A stretch of 64,000 nt of DNA, from NCBI GenBank assembly GCA_949472775.1, contig CASWVG010000001.1, positions 156,013 through 220,012 of the forward strand, given 5' to 3'. Each line of letters opens with the position of its first letter. Position 1 is the first letter of the stretch. Both the position numbers and the translations under genes were made by a program. Source of the DNA: an uncultured Lachnospiraceae bacterium. Lineage in GTDB: Bacteria > Bacillota > Clostridia > Lachnospirales > Lachnospiraceae. The notes below the pieces were generated by a model that ran no database searches, had not been told where the DNA came from, and was given only the letters and a program-made list of their open reading frames with translations. Below, one piece after another: positions 18,765 through 27,949 of the stretch.

Positions 18765-19658
18765 TCATATCTGCCTTCCGCCCTGTGTTTCTCTGTAAAA
18801 TCCCGCCTTTATTTTCTGGTAGACACCTGCTGTCGCTTCATGGGTCGCCAGATAAGTCCGAAGCGGCGCAAGCGTCAAAAGCAGAAACAGTCTGTACTTA
18901 AAGATCTGCCCGCAGCTCATATATTTTTTTACAATATGCGCGTGTTCCGCAGCAGAACGTTTCCTGTTTTCTTGGTTTTCCGAAAAACCTTCTCCCTCGT
19001 AGGATGCCACAGTCAGAGGCATGTAAATCATAGTTGCCCGCGCCCTGTAATAGCACCACAGAAAATGCTCGTAATCCGCACGGACTCTGTAGCATGTCCG
19101 AAAGCCCCGCTTCGTAAGGAGCCGTCTGTCATAAAAACAGGCCTGATGACAGGGTACATTGCGGTAACAGGCAAAATCGTCAATCACGGGATTTGACATT
19201 ACATGCGCGCCCGTTGCCCGTTCCATGATATTGCCGTAAAAAATCGCCGGACGGGGCCGTTTCTTTTCATTTCCGTGGCTGCCTGCTGCCATTTTCCCGC
19301 TCTTACGCTTTCCCGGTTCCGTCCCGGAAGCCACCACATTTCCACGCTCTTCGATTTCATGCTTAACCCTTGCAAGCACCTCTTCATCCGCAAAGTAGTC
19401 GCCGCAGTTCAGGAAAAACAGATACTTCCCCGCTGCGTGGGAAACCGCCCGGTTCATGGCATCATAAATACCCTCGTCACACTCGCGGAAAAGTTTTAAA
19501 TCGCCCCCGGCGGACAGTCGCTCCACCGAGCCGTCCGCAGAAAGCCCGTCCTGCACGATAATTTCGTAATCGTCTTCTGTCTGCCTGCGGACACTCGCAA
19601 TCGTTTTCTCCAGTTTTTCGCCCGCATTATAACAGACGACTATGATGCTGAATGTCAT
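18765..19658 (-). CDS. Glycosyltransferase family 2
   Basis: MTFSIIVVCYNAGEKLEKTIASVRRQTEDDYEIIVQDGLSADGS; open from 19700 (TTG); ATG at 19658 has a GGAG RBS. Confidence 0.88.
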   Translation of the reverse strand: MTFSIIVVCYNAGEKLEKTIASVRRQTEDDYEIIVQDGLSADGSVERLSAGGDLKLFRECDEGIYDAMNRAVSHAAGKYLFFLNCGDYFADEEVLARVKHEIEERGNVVASGTEPGKRKSGKMAAGSHGNEKKRPRPAIFYGNIMERATGAHVMSNPVIDDFACYRNVPCHQACFYDRRLLTKRGFRTCYRVRADYEHFLWCYYRARATMIYMPLTVASYEGEGFSENQENRKRSAAEHAHIVKKYMSCGQIFKYRLFLLLTLAPLRTYLATHEATAGVYQKIKAGFYRETQGGRQI

Positions 19659-19682
19659 TTCTTTTGTCTCCGTATTATTTTT

Positions 19683-19721
19683 AGCCATGCTTTTTCGCAA
19701 AAACGCAGCTTCGATGCTTCC
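19683..19721 (-). repeat. Dispersed intergenic repeat family 2, copy B
   Basis: GGAAGCATCGAAGCTGCGTTTTTGCGAAAAAGCATGGC; matches copy A upstream of mtnA (about 11518-11556). Confidence 0.5.
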
Positions 19722-19876
19722 TTAGGTCGCGCACACCCCAACCGGCTCTTCGTTCGGGCTCCGGCCCCAGCCACTCGTTCAAAAGCCGGCTTTCTTTCTG
19801 TAAGATTTATATCGTAACATTTTGCCAAAAACAAGCTTTCACAAACTGCATGTCCTGAATCCCCACGGCTCCCTGC

Positions 19877-21115
19877 TTACGTCACATCTGACAATATGTC
19901 CACCATCTCATGGAAGAAAAATGTCTTGTAGGGCAGAATCAGCACGCCGTCATTGGCTCCCTTTTTCAGGTACATGGCGAAGTACAACACCGCCGCCAGA
20001 AGAATCCCCACCCGGAAAAGCCGACGCCATTTTTTATCCGGCACTGCTTTTAAAAGCATGGGCAGAAACAGAATCTGGCTCACCATCAGATAATATCCAA
20101 TCCGCGAAATAATGGGCAGAAAGGAGCAGAACACATAGAGAACAAGCGCTCCCGAATTCAGATAAGTGTAAAACCAGAACCGCCGGTTCCACGTCTTCTC
20201 TTCCTCTATATTTGTATCTCTTTTTTCGCCAATTATTCCTGTTCCATTCCCGTCGGTTTTTGTATTTTTTTCAAATCTTTTGCCCACTTTCTGGGCATTC
20301 ATGTAATTTCTGTCGCTGTTTTCCCTGCATCGCATCAGATACACAATCCCCGCAAAAGCCAGAACCGCCACACAGCGCAGAATACTGATGTAGCTTGTAC
20401 CGCCTTCCAGATACTCCGTATCCTCATAAGTCGGGTACAGAAATACCACCAGCTTTAAATAAAAATCCTGCAAAAACAGAAAGGTGGTACAAAAAGCGGC
20501 CGCCATGGCAAGCTGCCATTTTTTCCATGACAGGGACGCCAGAAAATAGAGCGGAATCACGACCAGAAGCGACTTGTGGAACGTCGCGCCCAAAGCCACC
20601 AGAACCACAAATCTGCCCCACTGCCTGCGCAGTACAAACTTCATGGAGTAGAGCGCAAGCGCAAGCGCCAGATAATAGCGCACCGTGCTGAATGTCTGAA
20701 AATAATAGCCCAGCGTCATAAAGAGGAAAAAAGTCAGCCCAAACTCATCGCTCTGCTCATACATGGCAAGCAGGAAAAACAACACGGTCACAAAGGAATA
20801 GAATGCAAATACCAGCAGAAAGTTTTCATAACCCGACAGGCCATAAATCAGTTTCACTAACAGATTGAATCCGATCTCCGTTGGCACGTAAGCGTCACAG
20901 TTGACCAGATGCATGAACTCCACATACTTTGCGTAATCGTTGCCCACATTGAGCCTGCACGCAGAGAGCAAAAACAGAATCAGAAATATGGCCGTCAGAC
21001 TGACGCGGTTATAAAGCTGCTGTCTTGTAAGCGTATGGGATTGTCTTGTCGGACGGTTGTTCACCAGACTTGCAAGAAGCGCTGTGACAACCGCAACCGT
21101 GATATATAAAATCAT
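19877..21115 (-). CDS. EpsG-family O-antigen/EPS polymerase
   Basis: MILYITVAVVTALLASL...RLNVGNDYAKYVEFMHLV...EIGFNLLVKLIYGLSG (EpsG/Wzy-like); ATG at 21115 overlaps upstream TGA (ATGA). Confidence 0.82.
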   Translation of the reverse strand: MILYITVAVVTALLASLVNNRPTRQSHTLTRQQLYNRVSLTAIFLILFLLSACRLNVGNDYAKYVEFMHLVNCDAYVPTEIGFNLLVKLIYGLSGYENFLLVFAFYSFVTVLFFLLAMYEQSDEFGLTFFLFMTLGYYFQTFSTVRYYLALALALYSMKFVLRRQWGRFVVLVALGATFHKSLLVVIPLYFLASLSWKKWQLAMAAAFCTTFLFLQDFYLKLVVFLYPTYEDTEYLEGGTSYISILRCVAVLAFAGIVYLMRCRENSDRNYMNAQKVGKRFEKNTKTDGNGTGIIGEKRDTNIEEEKTWNRRFWFYTYLNSGALVLYVFCSFLPIISRIGYYLMVSQILFLPMLLKAVPDKKWRRLFRVGILLAAVLYFAMYLKKGANDGVLILPYKTFFFHEMVDILSDVT

Positions 21116-21894
21116 CTGCCGCGCGCCTCCCGCACGCCTGCGCACATCATGCGAAACGCTTTGCAAACCGGAATTTCCCGGCACATGGTTTTCCTGTGCA
21201 CCCACAAAAAACGCAGGGAAAGCGGCAGCGCCAGCTTCCCGTAGAGATAGTGATAGAGCACGCCCCTGTCCCGGAAAAACCTTTCATGATACCCTGAAAA
21301 CCATGTGGATTCCCGCTCCTGCTCCCTGCCGATACACGCGGTATGTGCGTAAATCCGAAGCCCCGCCTTCAGGCAGTCCCGCAAAAACAGGCTGTCCTCC
21401 CCGTTGCTGTACTTTGCGCCGCCGCCAAAAAGCAGCGAATAGTGCACATTCGCCCTTCGCAGCGCATTTAGCCTGGCTGAAATACTATAAGCCGGATATC
21501 TGCCGTAATTGCGATAAGTAATCCTGCGGATCTCCCGGTTCCAGTAAGTTCTGCGGGAAGCGGCGACCTCCACGTTGAAGAGAATCAAATCCGCGTCGGG
21601 AAGCGACTCGTAAGCTCTGCGAATCTTCTCCACATAATCCGGCTTTAATACAATATCCTCATCAGAAAAGAGCACCGTATCATCCGACGCGTGTAAAAGC
21701 GCGGTATTCCGGCTTAATCCCACGCCACGCTCCGGCATGGAAAAGCACTTCACACGCCCGCCCTGCACCGCAATCGTCTCATAGGCATAACAGTCACATT
21801 GGTTTACAAGCACCGCGTCCGTAACGATATGCATTTTTGAGATAAGCGCTGCGGCATCCTTATTCACCGCAGAAACCAAAACTTCCAATTTCAT
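21112..21894 (-). CDS. Glycosyltransferase family 2 (EPS type)
   Basis: MKLEVLVSAVNKDAAALISKMHIVTDAVLVNQC...GVGLSRNTALLHASDDTVLFSDEDIVL. Confidence 0.85.
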   Translation of the reverse strand: MKLEVLVSAVNKDAAALISKMHIVTDAVLVNQCDCYAYETIAVQGGRVKCFSMPERGVGLSRNTALLHASDDTVLFSDEDIVLKPDYVEKIRRAYESLPDADLILFNVEVAASRRTYWNREIRRITYRNYGRYPAYSISARLNALRRANVHYSLLFGGGAKYSNGEDSLFLRDCLKAGLRIYAHTACIGREQERESTWFSGYHERFFRDRGVLYHYLYGKLALPLSLRFLWVHRKTMCREIPVCKAFRMMCAGVREARGR

Positions 21895-22000
21895 CGCGTC
21901 TCCAATCTCTTTTCTGAAAATCTCCCGCTCTGCAATCCTGTAATCCCTTTTCTCCGGCGGCTGTCCGTTTCCCCGCTATCCTTTCACGCCGCGACACTAT

Positions 22001-22993
22001 CTACAATCCTTTCCTGTCTCCCCGTGTAAGAAATACGTTCCCGTAATATCTCCGCAGAAACCGCATATCACAATCCCGGACCGCCACTCCGCACAGCGCA
22101 CAGTCCTGCACCTCTAACTGTTCAATCACATATGACACAAAAGCGCCATGTACCTTTCCGAAAGGCAAAGACAGTACCACGCCTCCCGCCTTACGCATAT
22201 CCCGGAACGCTTCCTCGGAAAAAAGCACATTCCCATCCAGTTCACAGATCCGGATATCCCCCATCTTCTCCCGGACATAGGCAAGATTGTTTTCATAATC
22301 CTGCTTAAGCGTTTCCGCTCCCGAAGCATAGCCAATAAATGACATATCTGTCACCTTTTTGACATCACCCGCCACAAAAATGCGGTCGTCCATCACATAA
22401 TAAAGTGAGAATCCCAAAAGACCGATAAACAGCCCCAGAAATGCACCGACAAACACCGCCTGCGCTGTCCTTCTGTCCGCCACCACAAGTTTCGATTCTG
22501 TCTTCTGAATCGCATGGATCCGGATAAATTCCTTCGCCTGCCCGCCATATGTTTCAAGCGCCCGCACCGCCGCCGAGAGAACCTCGTCCGTGCGCTCCGG
22601 CCTGTGTGTCGTAACCGTAATCGTCAAAAGACGGATATCCGAGAGAATCTCCGCTTTGATTGCCTCCTCCGTCTCCTCCCGCGTATAATCCGCGGGGAGA
22701 TTGCCAAGCGTCAGTTCCATGATCGGGTCCGCCGCCATCAGATCGTTCCACGTATACCCGTTGTAAGCCTGATACACTTCCCCCGTCTCGTCCGCCGCAA
22801 AATCCAGATACACCTTCGCGTAAGCCGTATACTCCCGCTCCGATTCCGGCACCATCCGCACAGCCGTATACACGATTATGCCAAGCAGGGCGCCGCCAGC
22901 CACCGCCCCCAGCACAAGTGGCAGTTTCCCCAGCAGACACAGCATATATTTTCTCAAATCCATGCCATCATCAGCATAGTGACTATCTTTCAT
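22001..22993 (-). CDS. Wzz/YveK-type chain-length / capsule biosynthesis transmembrane protein
   Basis: MDLRKYMLCLLGKLPLVLGAVAGGALLGIIVYTAV N-terminal TM, periplasmic region, second TM AVFVGAFLGLFIGLLGFSLYYVMDD. Confidence 0.75.
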   Translation of the reverse strand: MKDSHYADDGMDLRKYMLCLLGKLPLVLGAVAGGALLGIIVYTAVRMVPESEREYTAYAKVYLDFAADETGEVYQAYNGYTWNDLMAADPIMELTLGNLPADYTREETEEAIKAEILSDIRLLTITVTTHRPERTDEVLSAAVRALETYGGQAKEFIRIHAIQKTESKLVVADRRTAQAVFVGAFLGLFIGLLGFSLYYVMDDRIFVAGDVKKVTDMSFIGYASGAETLKQDYENNLAYVREKMGDIRICELDGNVLFSEEAFRDMRKAGGVVLSLPFGKVHGAFVSYVIEQLEVQDCALCGVAVRDCDMRFLRRYYGNVFLTRGDRKGL

Positions 22994-23076
22994 AGCGTAA
23001 ATCCTTCCACTCTATATTTACACCCGGCGGCTGCTCTGTAAACGCAGCCAGCAGCCTGCCATCCGCGCGCCGCTCT

Positions 23077-24447
23077 TTACTTCAGTGCCGTCGTCTGGCT
23101 CTCCTCAACCCCCTCCGTACTCTCCGGCTTAATCAGAATCTTTAACGTCAGCAGCATCAGCTTCAGATCCAGCCACACGGAATATTGTTCGATATAAGTC
23201 AGATCCAGCTTCAGTTTATCGTATGGCGTCGTATTGTACTTCCCGTAAACCTGCGCATAGCCCGCAAGCCCTGCCTTCACTTTCATGCGGAAGGCAAACT
23301 CCGGCATCTCCTCCATATACTGGTCGATAATTTCGGGCCTTTCGGGGCGTGGTCCGATAAAGGACATCTCCCCCTTAAAAATGTTAAAAAGCTGCGGCAG
23401 CTCGTCGATTCTCGTCGCGCGGATAAACTTTCCGACCGGTGTGATGCGGGAATCATTTTTAGACGCCAGCCTTGCCACCCCGTCTTTCTCCGCATCCACC
23501 CGCATACTGCGGAATTTTAAAATATAAAATTCCTTTCTGTCCCGGGTACAGCGGATCTGCTTGTACAAAACAGGACCGCCGTCATATAATTTGATCGCTG
23601 CAGCCGTGATCAGCATAAAGGGGGATGCAATCACCAGAAGCAGTATCGAGCACACCAGATCAATCAGCCGCTTCGCCACCCGCTGCTCCACTTTAAGGGA
23701 ATACTCCCTCGTCAGATAAATAGGCGTGTCAAATAAGTGAAGCTGATCCGCGCCTTTGATAAGCACATCAGATATCTTCGGCATTGTATACACACGCACC
23801 GACAGACTGTAGCAGTATTTTAACAAAATGTTCCGGTCTACCGCGGAAATATCCCACAATACCACCGCACCATAACCTTTTCCGATCTCCCCTTTCACCG
23901 CCTCCATGCCCTTGGAAATATTCACACATTTCCTGATCTGATACTTGTCCTTCCTCGTACCAAATTTTCTTACGATATCATCAATAGGCCGTTCCCCGTG
24001 TACAATCAGAATCTCTCTGGGCGGGAACGCCTTATAGTAGCAGGCATTGCAGAAAACCACCCAGAATCCCGCCAGCGCCGTCTGCAGCAGCATCGTCCAG
24101 ACAATGGGTCGCACATCCACCACCCAGTTTGCCATCAGGGAAATCTGAAAGTAGGAAATCACATTGACAATGAACAGGGAAAACAGTTCCGAAATGAATA
24201 CATCTACGGGTTTCAGATAACCGATCTTCAACGCGCCGTATGTATTCGCGAAGAAAAACAGCAGCACAAAATAGATCAGAAGGATCAGTACGTGCCCCTT
24301 GAAATAAAACCGAAAATTTCTGTGCGTTCTCAAAAACGGGTAATACGTCGTCAGCCAGAAGTACGCATAGACCGCCGTCTGGAAAATCAGCCCGATAAAA
24401 GAAAGTTGTAAAATAATCAGTCTTTTTAAGGTTTCCACTTTTCTCAT
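23077..24447 (-). CDS. Polyprenyl glycosylphosphotransferase (initiating sugar transferase)
   Basis: KRLIDLVCSILLLVIASPFMLITAAAIKLYDGGPVLYKQIRCTRDRKEFYILKFRSMRVDAEKDG...TRIDELPQLFNIFKGEMSFIGPRPERPE. Confidence 0.95.
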   Translation of the reverse strand: MRKVETLKRLIILQLSFIGLIFQTAVYAYFWLTTYYPFLRTHRNFRFYFKGHVLILLIYFVLLFFFANTYGALKIGYLKPVDVFISELFSLFIVNVISYFQISLMANWVVDVRPIVWTMLLQTALAGFWVVFCNACYYKAFPPREILIVHGERPIDDIVRKFGTRKDKYQIRKCVNISKGMEAVKGEIGKGYGAVVLWDISAVDRNILLKYCYSLSVRVYTMPKISDVLIKGADQLHLFDTPIYLTREYSLKVEQRVAKRLIDLVCSILLLVIASPFMLITAAAIKLYDGGPVLYKQIRCTRDRKEFYILKFRSMRVDAEKDGVARLASKNDSRITPVGKFIRATRIDELPQLFNIFKGEMSFIGPRPERPEIIDQYMEEMPEFAFRMKVKAGLAGYAQVYGKYNTTPYDKLKLDLTYIEQYSVWLDLKLMLLTLKILIKPESTEGVEESQTTALK

Positions 24448-24451
24448 GGTC

Positions 24452-25285
24452 TTATATCCGCCTCATTGTCGCTCTGTACGCCCAGAACACAAAATAGAAC
24501 GCGCTGGCAAAAACAGAGAGTTTCTCCTGTCTGCGGTACAGATTCCAGATCCGTTTCACCGCCTTAAGTTTATTAGATGACAGAGACTTTGCCGGTCTCC
24601 TGTAAACCGCAAGCACCTCGTCAAGCCCGTACGCCGTATGCCCGGCGCGCAGAATCTGCCACCATGTCGCCGTATCCTCGCTCTCCACCTGCGGCATCCG
24701 GATCAGTTCATCCGGGACAATACTCCGGTCAATCACAACGGTGGTTGTAAAAATAATCGTGCGGGACAGCGCCTTTTTATAAGTCAGCGTCCCGGGCACA
24801 TGCACCACCCTGCCGGTGGGTCTTGCCTCCTCGTCGCCAAACTCATAGGCGGAAAACGCAACCCCGGCCCCTTTTTCCCTCATAAAGGAAAGTTGTTTTC
24901 TAAGCTTGTCCGGAACCCAGATATCGTCCGCGTCAAGAAAGGCGATATACCGTCCGCCCGCCAGATCCATGCCTGTATTGCGCGCCGCCGCGGCGCCCTC
25001 ATTTTTATTCTTGCAGATGAGGAACACCTTTTTCCCGTCCCCGCACAGATACTCCTCAATATGCTTTACATGTTCCAATACGGCGTCCGACGGATGATGC
25101 CCGTATGCACAGAGCGCCTCTTCAACTGCCTCCACGCTTCCATCCCCTGAGCAGTCGTCCACTAACAGAAGCTCCCATCTGCCGTATGTCTGCGAAAACA
25201 CCATCTCAATCGTATCCGCGATATAGGCTGCCGCCCGGTACACCGGCACGATAATACTGACCAGCCCGTCCACTTTATCCTTCAA
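24452..25285 (-). CDS. Glycosyltransferase family 2
   Basis: LVSIIVPVYRAAAYIADTIEMVFSQTY...GGRYIAFLDADDIWVPDKLRKQL. Confidence 0.92.
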   Translation of the reverse strand: MKDKVDGLVSIIVPVYRAAAYIADTIEMVFSQTYGRWELLLVDDCSGDGSVEAVEEALCAYGHHPSDAVLEHVKHIEEYLCGDGKKVFLICKNKNEGAAAARNTGMDLAGGRYIAFLDADDIWVPDKLRKQLSFMREKGAGVAFSAYEFGDEEARPTGRVVHVPGTLTYKKALSRTIIFTTTVVIDRSIVPDELIRMPQVESEDTATWWQILRAGHTAYGLDEVLAVYRRPAKSLSSNKLKAVKRIWNLYRRQEKLSVFASAFYFVFWAYRATMRRI

Positions 25286-26225
25286 GTTCCTGTCCCCCGA
25301 TCTCTTCCCTGACCAGATAGATCGGTCTCCTCTTCACTTCCATATAAGTCTTTGATAAGTATTGCCCGACAATCCCCAGGCAAAACAACTGCACGCCACT
25401 GACCATCATAATAATGCAGACCAGGGAAGGCCAGCCGGAAGTCGGATCGCCAAACAATAGTTTGCGCACTATCGTCACAATAATCATGACAAAAGCAAGC
25501 AGACAGAAGAACACGCCCACCACGGACGCAATTGTCAGCGGAACCGTGGAAAAAGCCATAATACCCTCGAGGGAGTACAGGAAAAGCTTCCAGAACGACC
25601 ATTTCGTCTCGCCTTTTTTGCGTTCCACATTTTCGTACTCCAGCCATTTGGTCTCATAGCCTACCCAGCCGAAAATACCCTTGGTAAAGCGGTTATACTC
25701 CGACATAGACAAAATTGCATCCACTACCGGTCTGGTCATCAGCCGGTAATCCCTGGCGCCGTCCACAATCTCCGTTTTGGATATTCTATTCATAAGTCTG
25801 TAAAACATCCTGGCAAAAAAAGAACGGATAGCCGGTTCTCCCTTTCTGGTCACACGTCTGGTCGCCACCGAGTCATACCCCTGCTCAATGTAAGAGTACA
25901 TCTCCGGCAGAAGAGAGGGCGGATCCTGCAGATCCGCATCCATCAGTACAGCCAGATCGCCGCTGCATTTCTGCAGACCGGCATAGATTGCAGCCTCCTT
26001 GCCGAAATTGCGTGAAAAGGAAACAAGGCGCACCCGCCCGTCCACCTCATGGAGCTTCTTAACCTCAGAGACCGTCTGATCCCGGGATCCGTCATCCACA
26101 TATATAATTTCGAGCGCTATCTGCTTCTCGCAAAAAAAATCTTTATTTTTGCATAGCTCATCATAAAAATCCCTGATATTCTCCTCTTCGTTGTAACAGG
26201 GTACAATGACGCTGAGTAACTTCAT
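25275..26225 (-). CDS. GT2, DPM1/GtrB-like with C-terminal TM segments
   Basis: LSVIVPCYNEEENIRDFYDEL...DDGSRDQT...NFGKEAAIYAGL...LMDADLQDPPSLLPEM; C-terminal TM pair. Confidence 0.92.
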   Translation of the reverse strand: MKLLSVIVPCYNEEENIRDFYDELCKNKDFFCEKQIALEIIYVDDGSRDQTVSEVKKLHEVDGRVRLVSFSRNFGKEAAIYAGLQKCSGDLAVLMDADLQDPPSLLPEMYSYIEQGYDSVATRRVTRKGEPAIRSFFARMFYRLMNRISKTEIVDGARDYRLMTRPVVDAILSMSEYNRFTKGIFGWVGYETKWLEYENVERKKGETKWSFWKLFLYSLEGIMAFSTVPLTIASVVGVFFCLLAFVMIIVTIVRKLLFGDPTSGWPSLVCIIMMVSGVQLFCLGIVGQYLSKTYMEVKRRPIYLVREEIGGQELEG

Positions 26226-26272
26226 AATACTCTCCTTTCATGCATACCGATATAAGTGTATCATATTTACAT

Positions 26273-26299
26273 AAAAAAAGGAAGAGACGTGTCTCTTCC
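26273..26299 (-). terminator. Rho-independent terminator (minus strand) after the Spo0A_C gene
   Basis: Perfect 9-bp stem GGAAGAGAC-AC-GTCTCTTCC followed by TTTTTTT. Confidence 0.85.
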
Positions 26300-26355
26300 C
26301 AAAACCAGCGTGGAACAGGCCTGGCCCGCAAACCCGGCCTGTTTTCCCATTTCAC

Positions 26356-26736
26356 TTATATCAACTTGTTTTTCAGGCGTATATAATCCGCCACAACGGC
26401 GATATATTCACTGTTCGTCGGTCTGGTATACTCCAGTGTATTGCTGTAACCGAACAGTTCCTCAAAGAGATCACTGTTTCCCCTGTCCCACGATACCTCA
26501 ATCGCATTGCGGATCGCGCGCTCGATCTTCGTGTCCGTGGTCTGGTACATCTTCGCCAGATCCGGATAAAGCAGCTTTGTCACGCTCCCCACCAGTTCCA
26601 TGTCCTCCACACACATTTCCACCGCACTCCGCAAAAACTGGTAGCCACGCAGATGTGCCGGTATCCCGAGTTCCAACATAAAATCAGAGATTGTTTTCTC
26701 AAGCTCTCTCGGACTTATCATATTCTGTTGTGCCAT
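26356..26736 (-). CDS. Stand-alone Spo0A C-terminal (DNA-binding) domain protein
   Basis: LGIPAHLRGYQFLRSAVEMCVEDMELVGSVTKLLYPDLAKMYQTTDTKIERAIRNAIEVSWDRGN matches the Spo0A effector domain; no receiver domain; ATG at 26736. Confidence 0.88.
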   Translation of the reverse strand: MAQQNMISPRELEKTISDFMLELGIPAHLRGYQFLRSAVEMCVEDMELVGSVTKLLYPDLAKMYQTTDTKIERAIRNAIEVSWDRGNSDLFEELFGYSNTLEYTRPTNSEYIAVVADYIRLKNKLI

Positions 26737-26795
26737 TCCCCTCTTACTCCTTTGCAAATATTGATACGATTCGACGAATGTAGTTAATTGTTTCT

Positions 26796-26831
26796 TTCGA
26801 CAATCATATCAAAAATGCATCGCGCTGTAAA
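26796..26831 (-). promoter_or_regulatory. sigma-A-like promoter TTTACA-17-TATGAT with a perfect 0A box (TTGTCGAA) immediately downstream of -10
   Basis: Minus strand TTTACA (26831-26826), 17 bp, TATGAT (26808-26803), TTGTCGAA (26803-26796); second near-box TTCGTCGAAT at 26778-26769. Confidence 0.7.
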
Positions 26832-26926
26832 CGGTAATTTATCGCGCAGAGGAATATTTTTGCACGAAAAGGCAGTTTCAAGGTTTTAAATTTCGCGCAA
26901 AAAATTACTTTCCAGTAAAAAACATC

Positions 26927-27868
26927 CTACAGTCTCGCCTCGTTTACATTTTCCCTAAACCACTCGTAAGCAAGCCGTACGCCTTCCTCAAGTTCTACTT
27001 TATGCTGCCAGCCGAGCCCTTGCAGCTTCGTCACATCCGTGAGTTTCCTGGGCGTGCCGTCCGGCATCGTCTGATCCCAGACAATTTGTCCCTTATACTC
27101 CACTGCCTTCTTCACCGTGTCAGCCAGCTCTTTGATCGTAACCTCCTTGCCCGTACCGATATTGACATGCTGCTCCCCACTGTAATTCTCCAACAGGAAT
27201 ACGCAGGCGTCTGCCATGTCATCCACATACAAAAATTCCCGGAGCGGTGTGCCAGTACCCCACAATGTGACCATAGGCTCACCTTTCACCTTTGCCTCAT
27301 GAAACTTTCTGATCATCGCCGGCATGACATGGGAACCTTCCAGATCATAATTATCGTATGGGCCGTACAGATTCGTGGGCATACAGCTTATGAAATCGTC
27401 CCCGTACTGCCGTTTATAAAACTTGCACATTTCAAGCCCGGCGATCTTGGCGATGGCATACGCCTCGTTTGTTTCCTCCAACGGACCCGTCAGCAATGCA
27501 TCTTCCGGAATCGGCTGGGGCGCCAGTCTTGGATAGATACAGGTGCTTCCCAGAAAAAGAAGCTTCTTCACCTGGTATTCATGGCAGCAATGAATGACAT
27601 TGCACTGGATCTGCATATTCTCGTAGGCAAACTCCGCAGGCGCCGTGTTATTTGCATTGATGCCGCCTACCTTGGCCGCCGCCAGCACTACCACGTCAGG
27701 ACGCTCCTTTTCAAAGAAATCCCGCACTTCCTGTTGACTTGTTAAGTCAAGCTCCCTGTGCGTCCTGCCAATGACATTTTCATATCCCTTTGCCTGCAGG
27801 GACCGCACAATTGCACTGCCCACCAGTCCCCTGTGTCCTGCCACATAAATTTTATCTGTCTTATTCAT
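26927..27868 (-). CDS. fcl: GDP-L-fucose synthase
   Basis: [47 protein letters not shown]...[44 protein letters not shown]. Confidence 0.96.
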   Translation of the reverse strand: MNKTDKIYVAGHRGLVGSAIVRSLQAKGYENVIGRTHRELDLTSQQEVRDFFEKERPDVVVLAAAKVGGINANNTAPAEFAYENMQIQCNVIHCCHEYQVKKLLFLGSTCIYPRLAPQPIPEDALLTGPLEETNEAYAIAKIAGLEMCKFYKRQYGDDFISCMPTNLYGPYDNYDLEGSHVMPAMIRKFHEAKVKGEPMVTLWGTGTPLREFLYVDDMADACVFLLENYSGEQHVNIGTGKEVTIKELADTVKKAVEYKGQIVWDQTMPDGTPRKLTDVTKLQGLGWQHKVELEEGVRLAYEWFRENVNEARL

Positions 27869-27949
27869 TACGCCGTCCTCCTAACTTCTATCAGTCTATC
27901 ACAGTACAATCCCTTTTACAAGGGAATGGCCACCGCCGCAAACCCGCCG

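Noticed and set aside
19722-19800. GC-rich stretch considered as a possible structured ncRNA
   Set aside because: Could be the extension of repeat family 2, but no second copy or clear fold could be confirmed within this window
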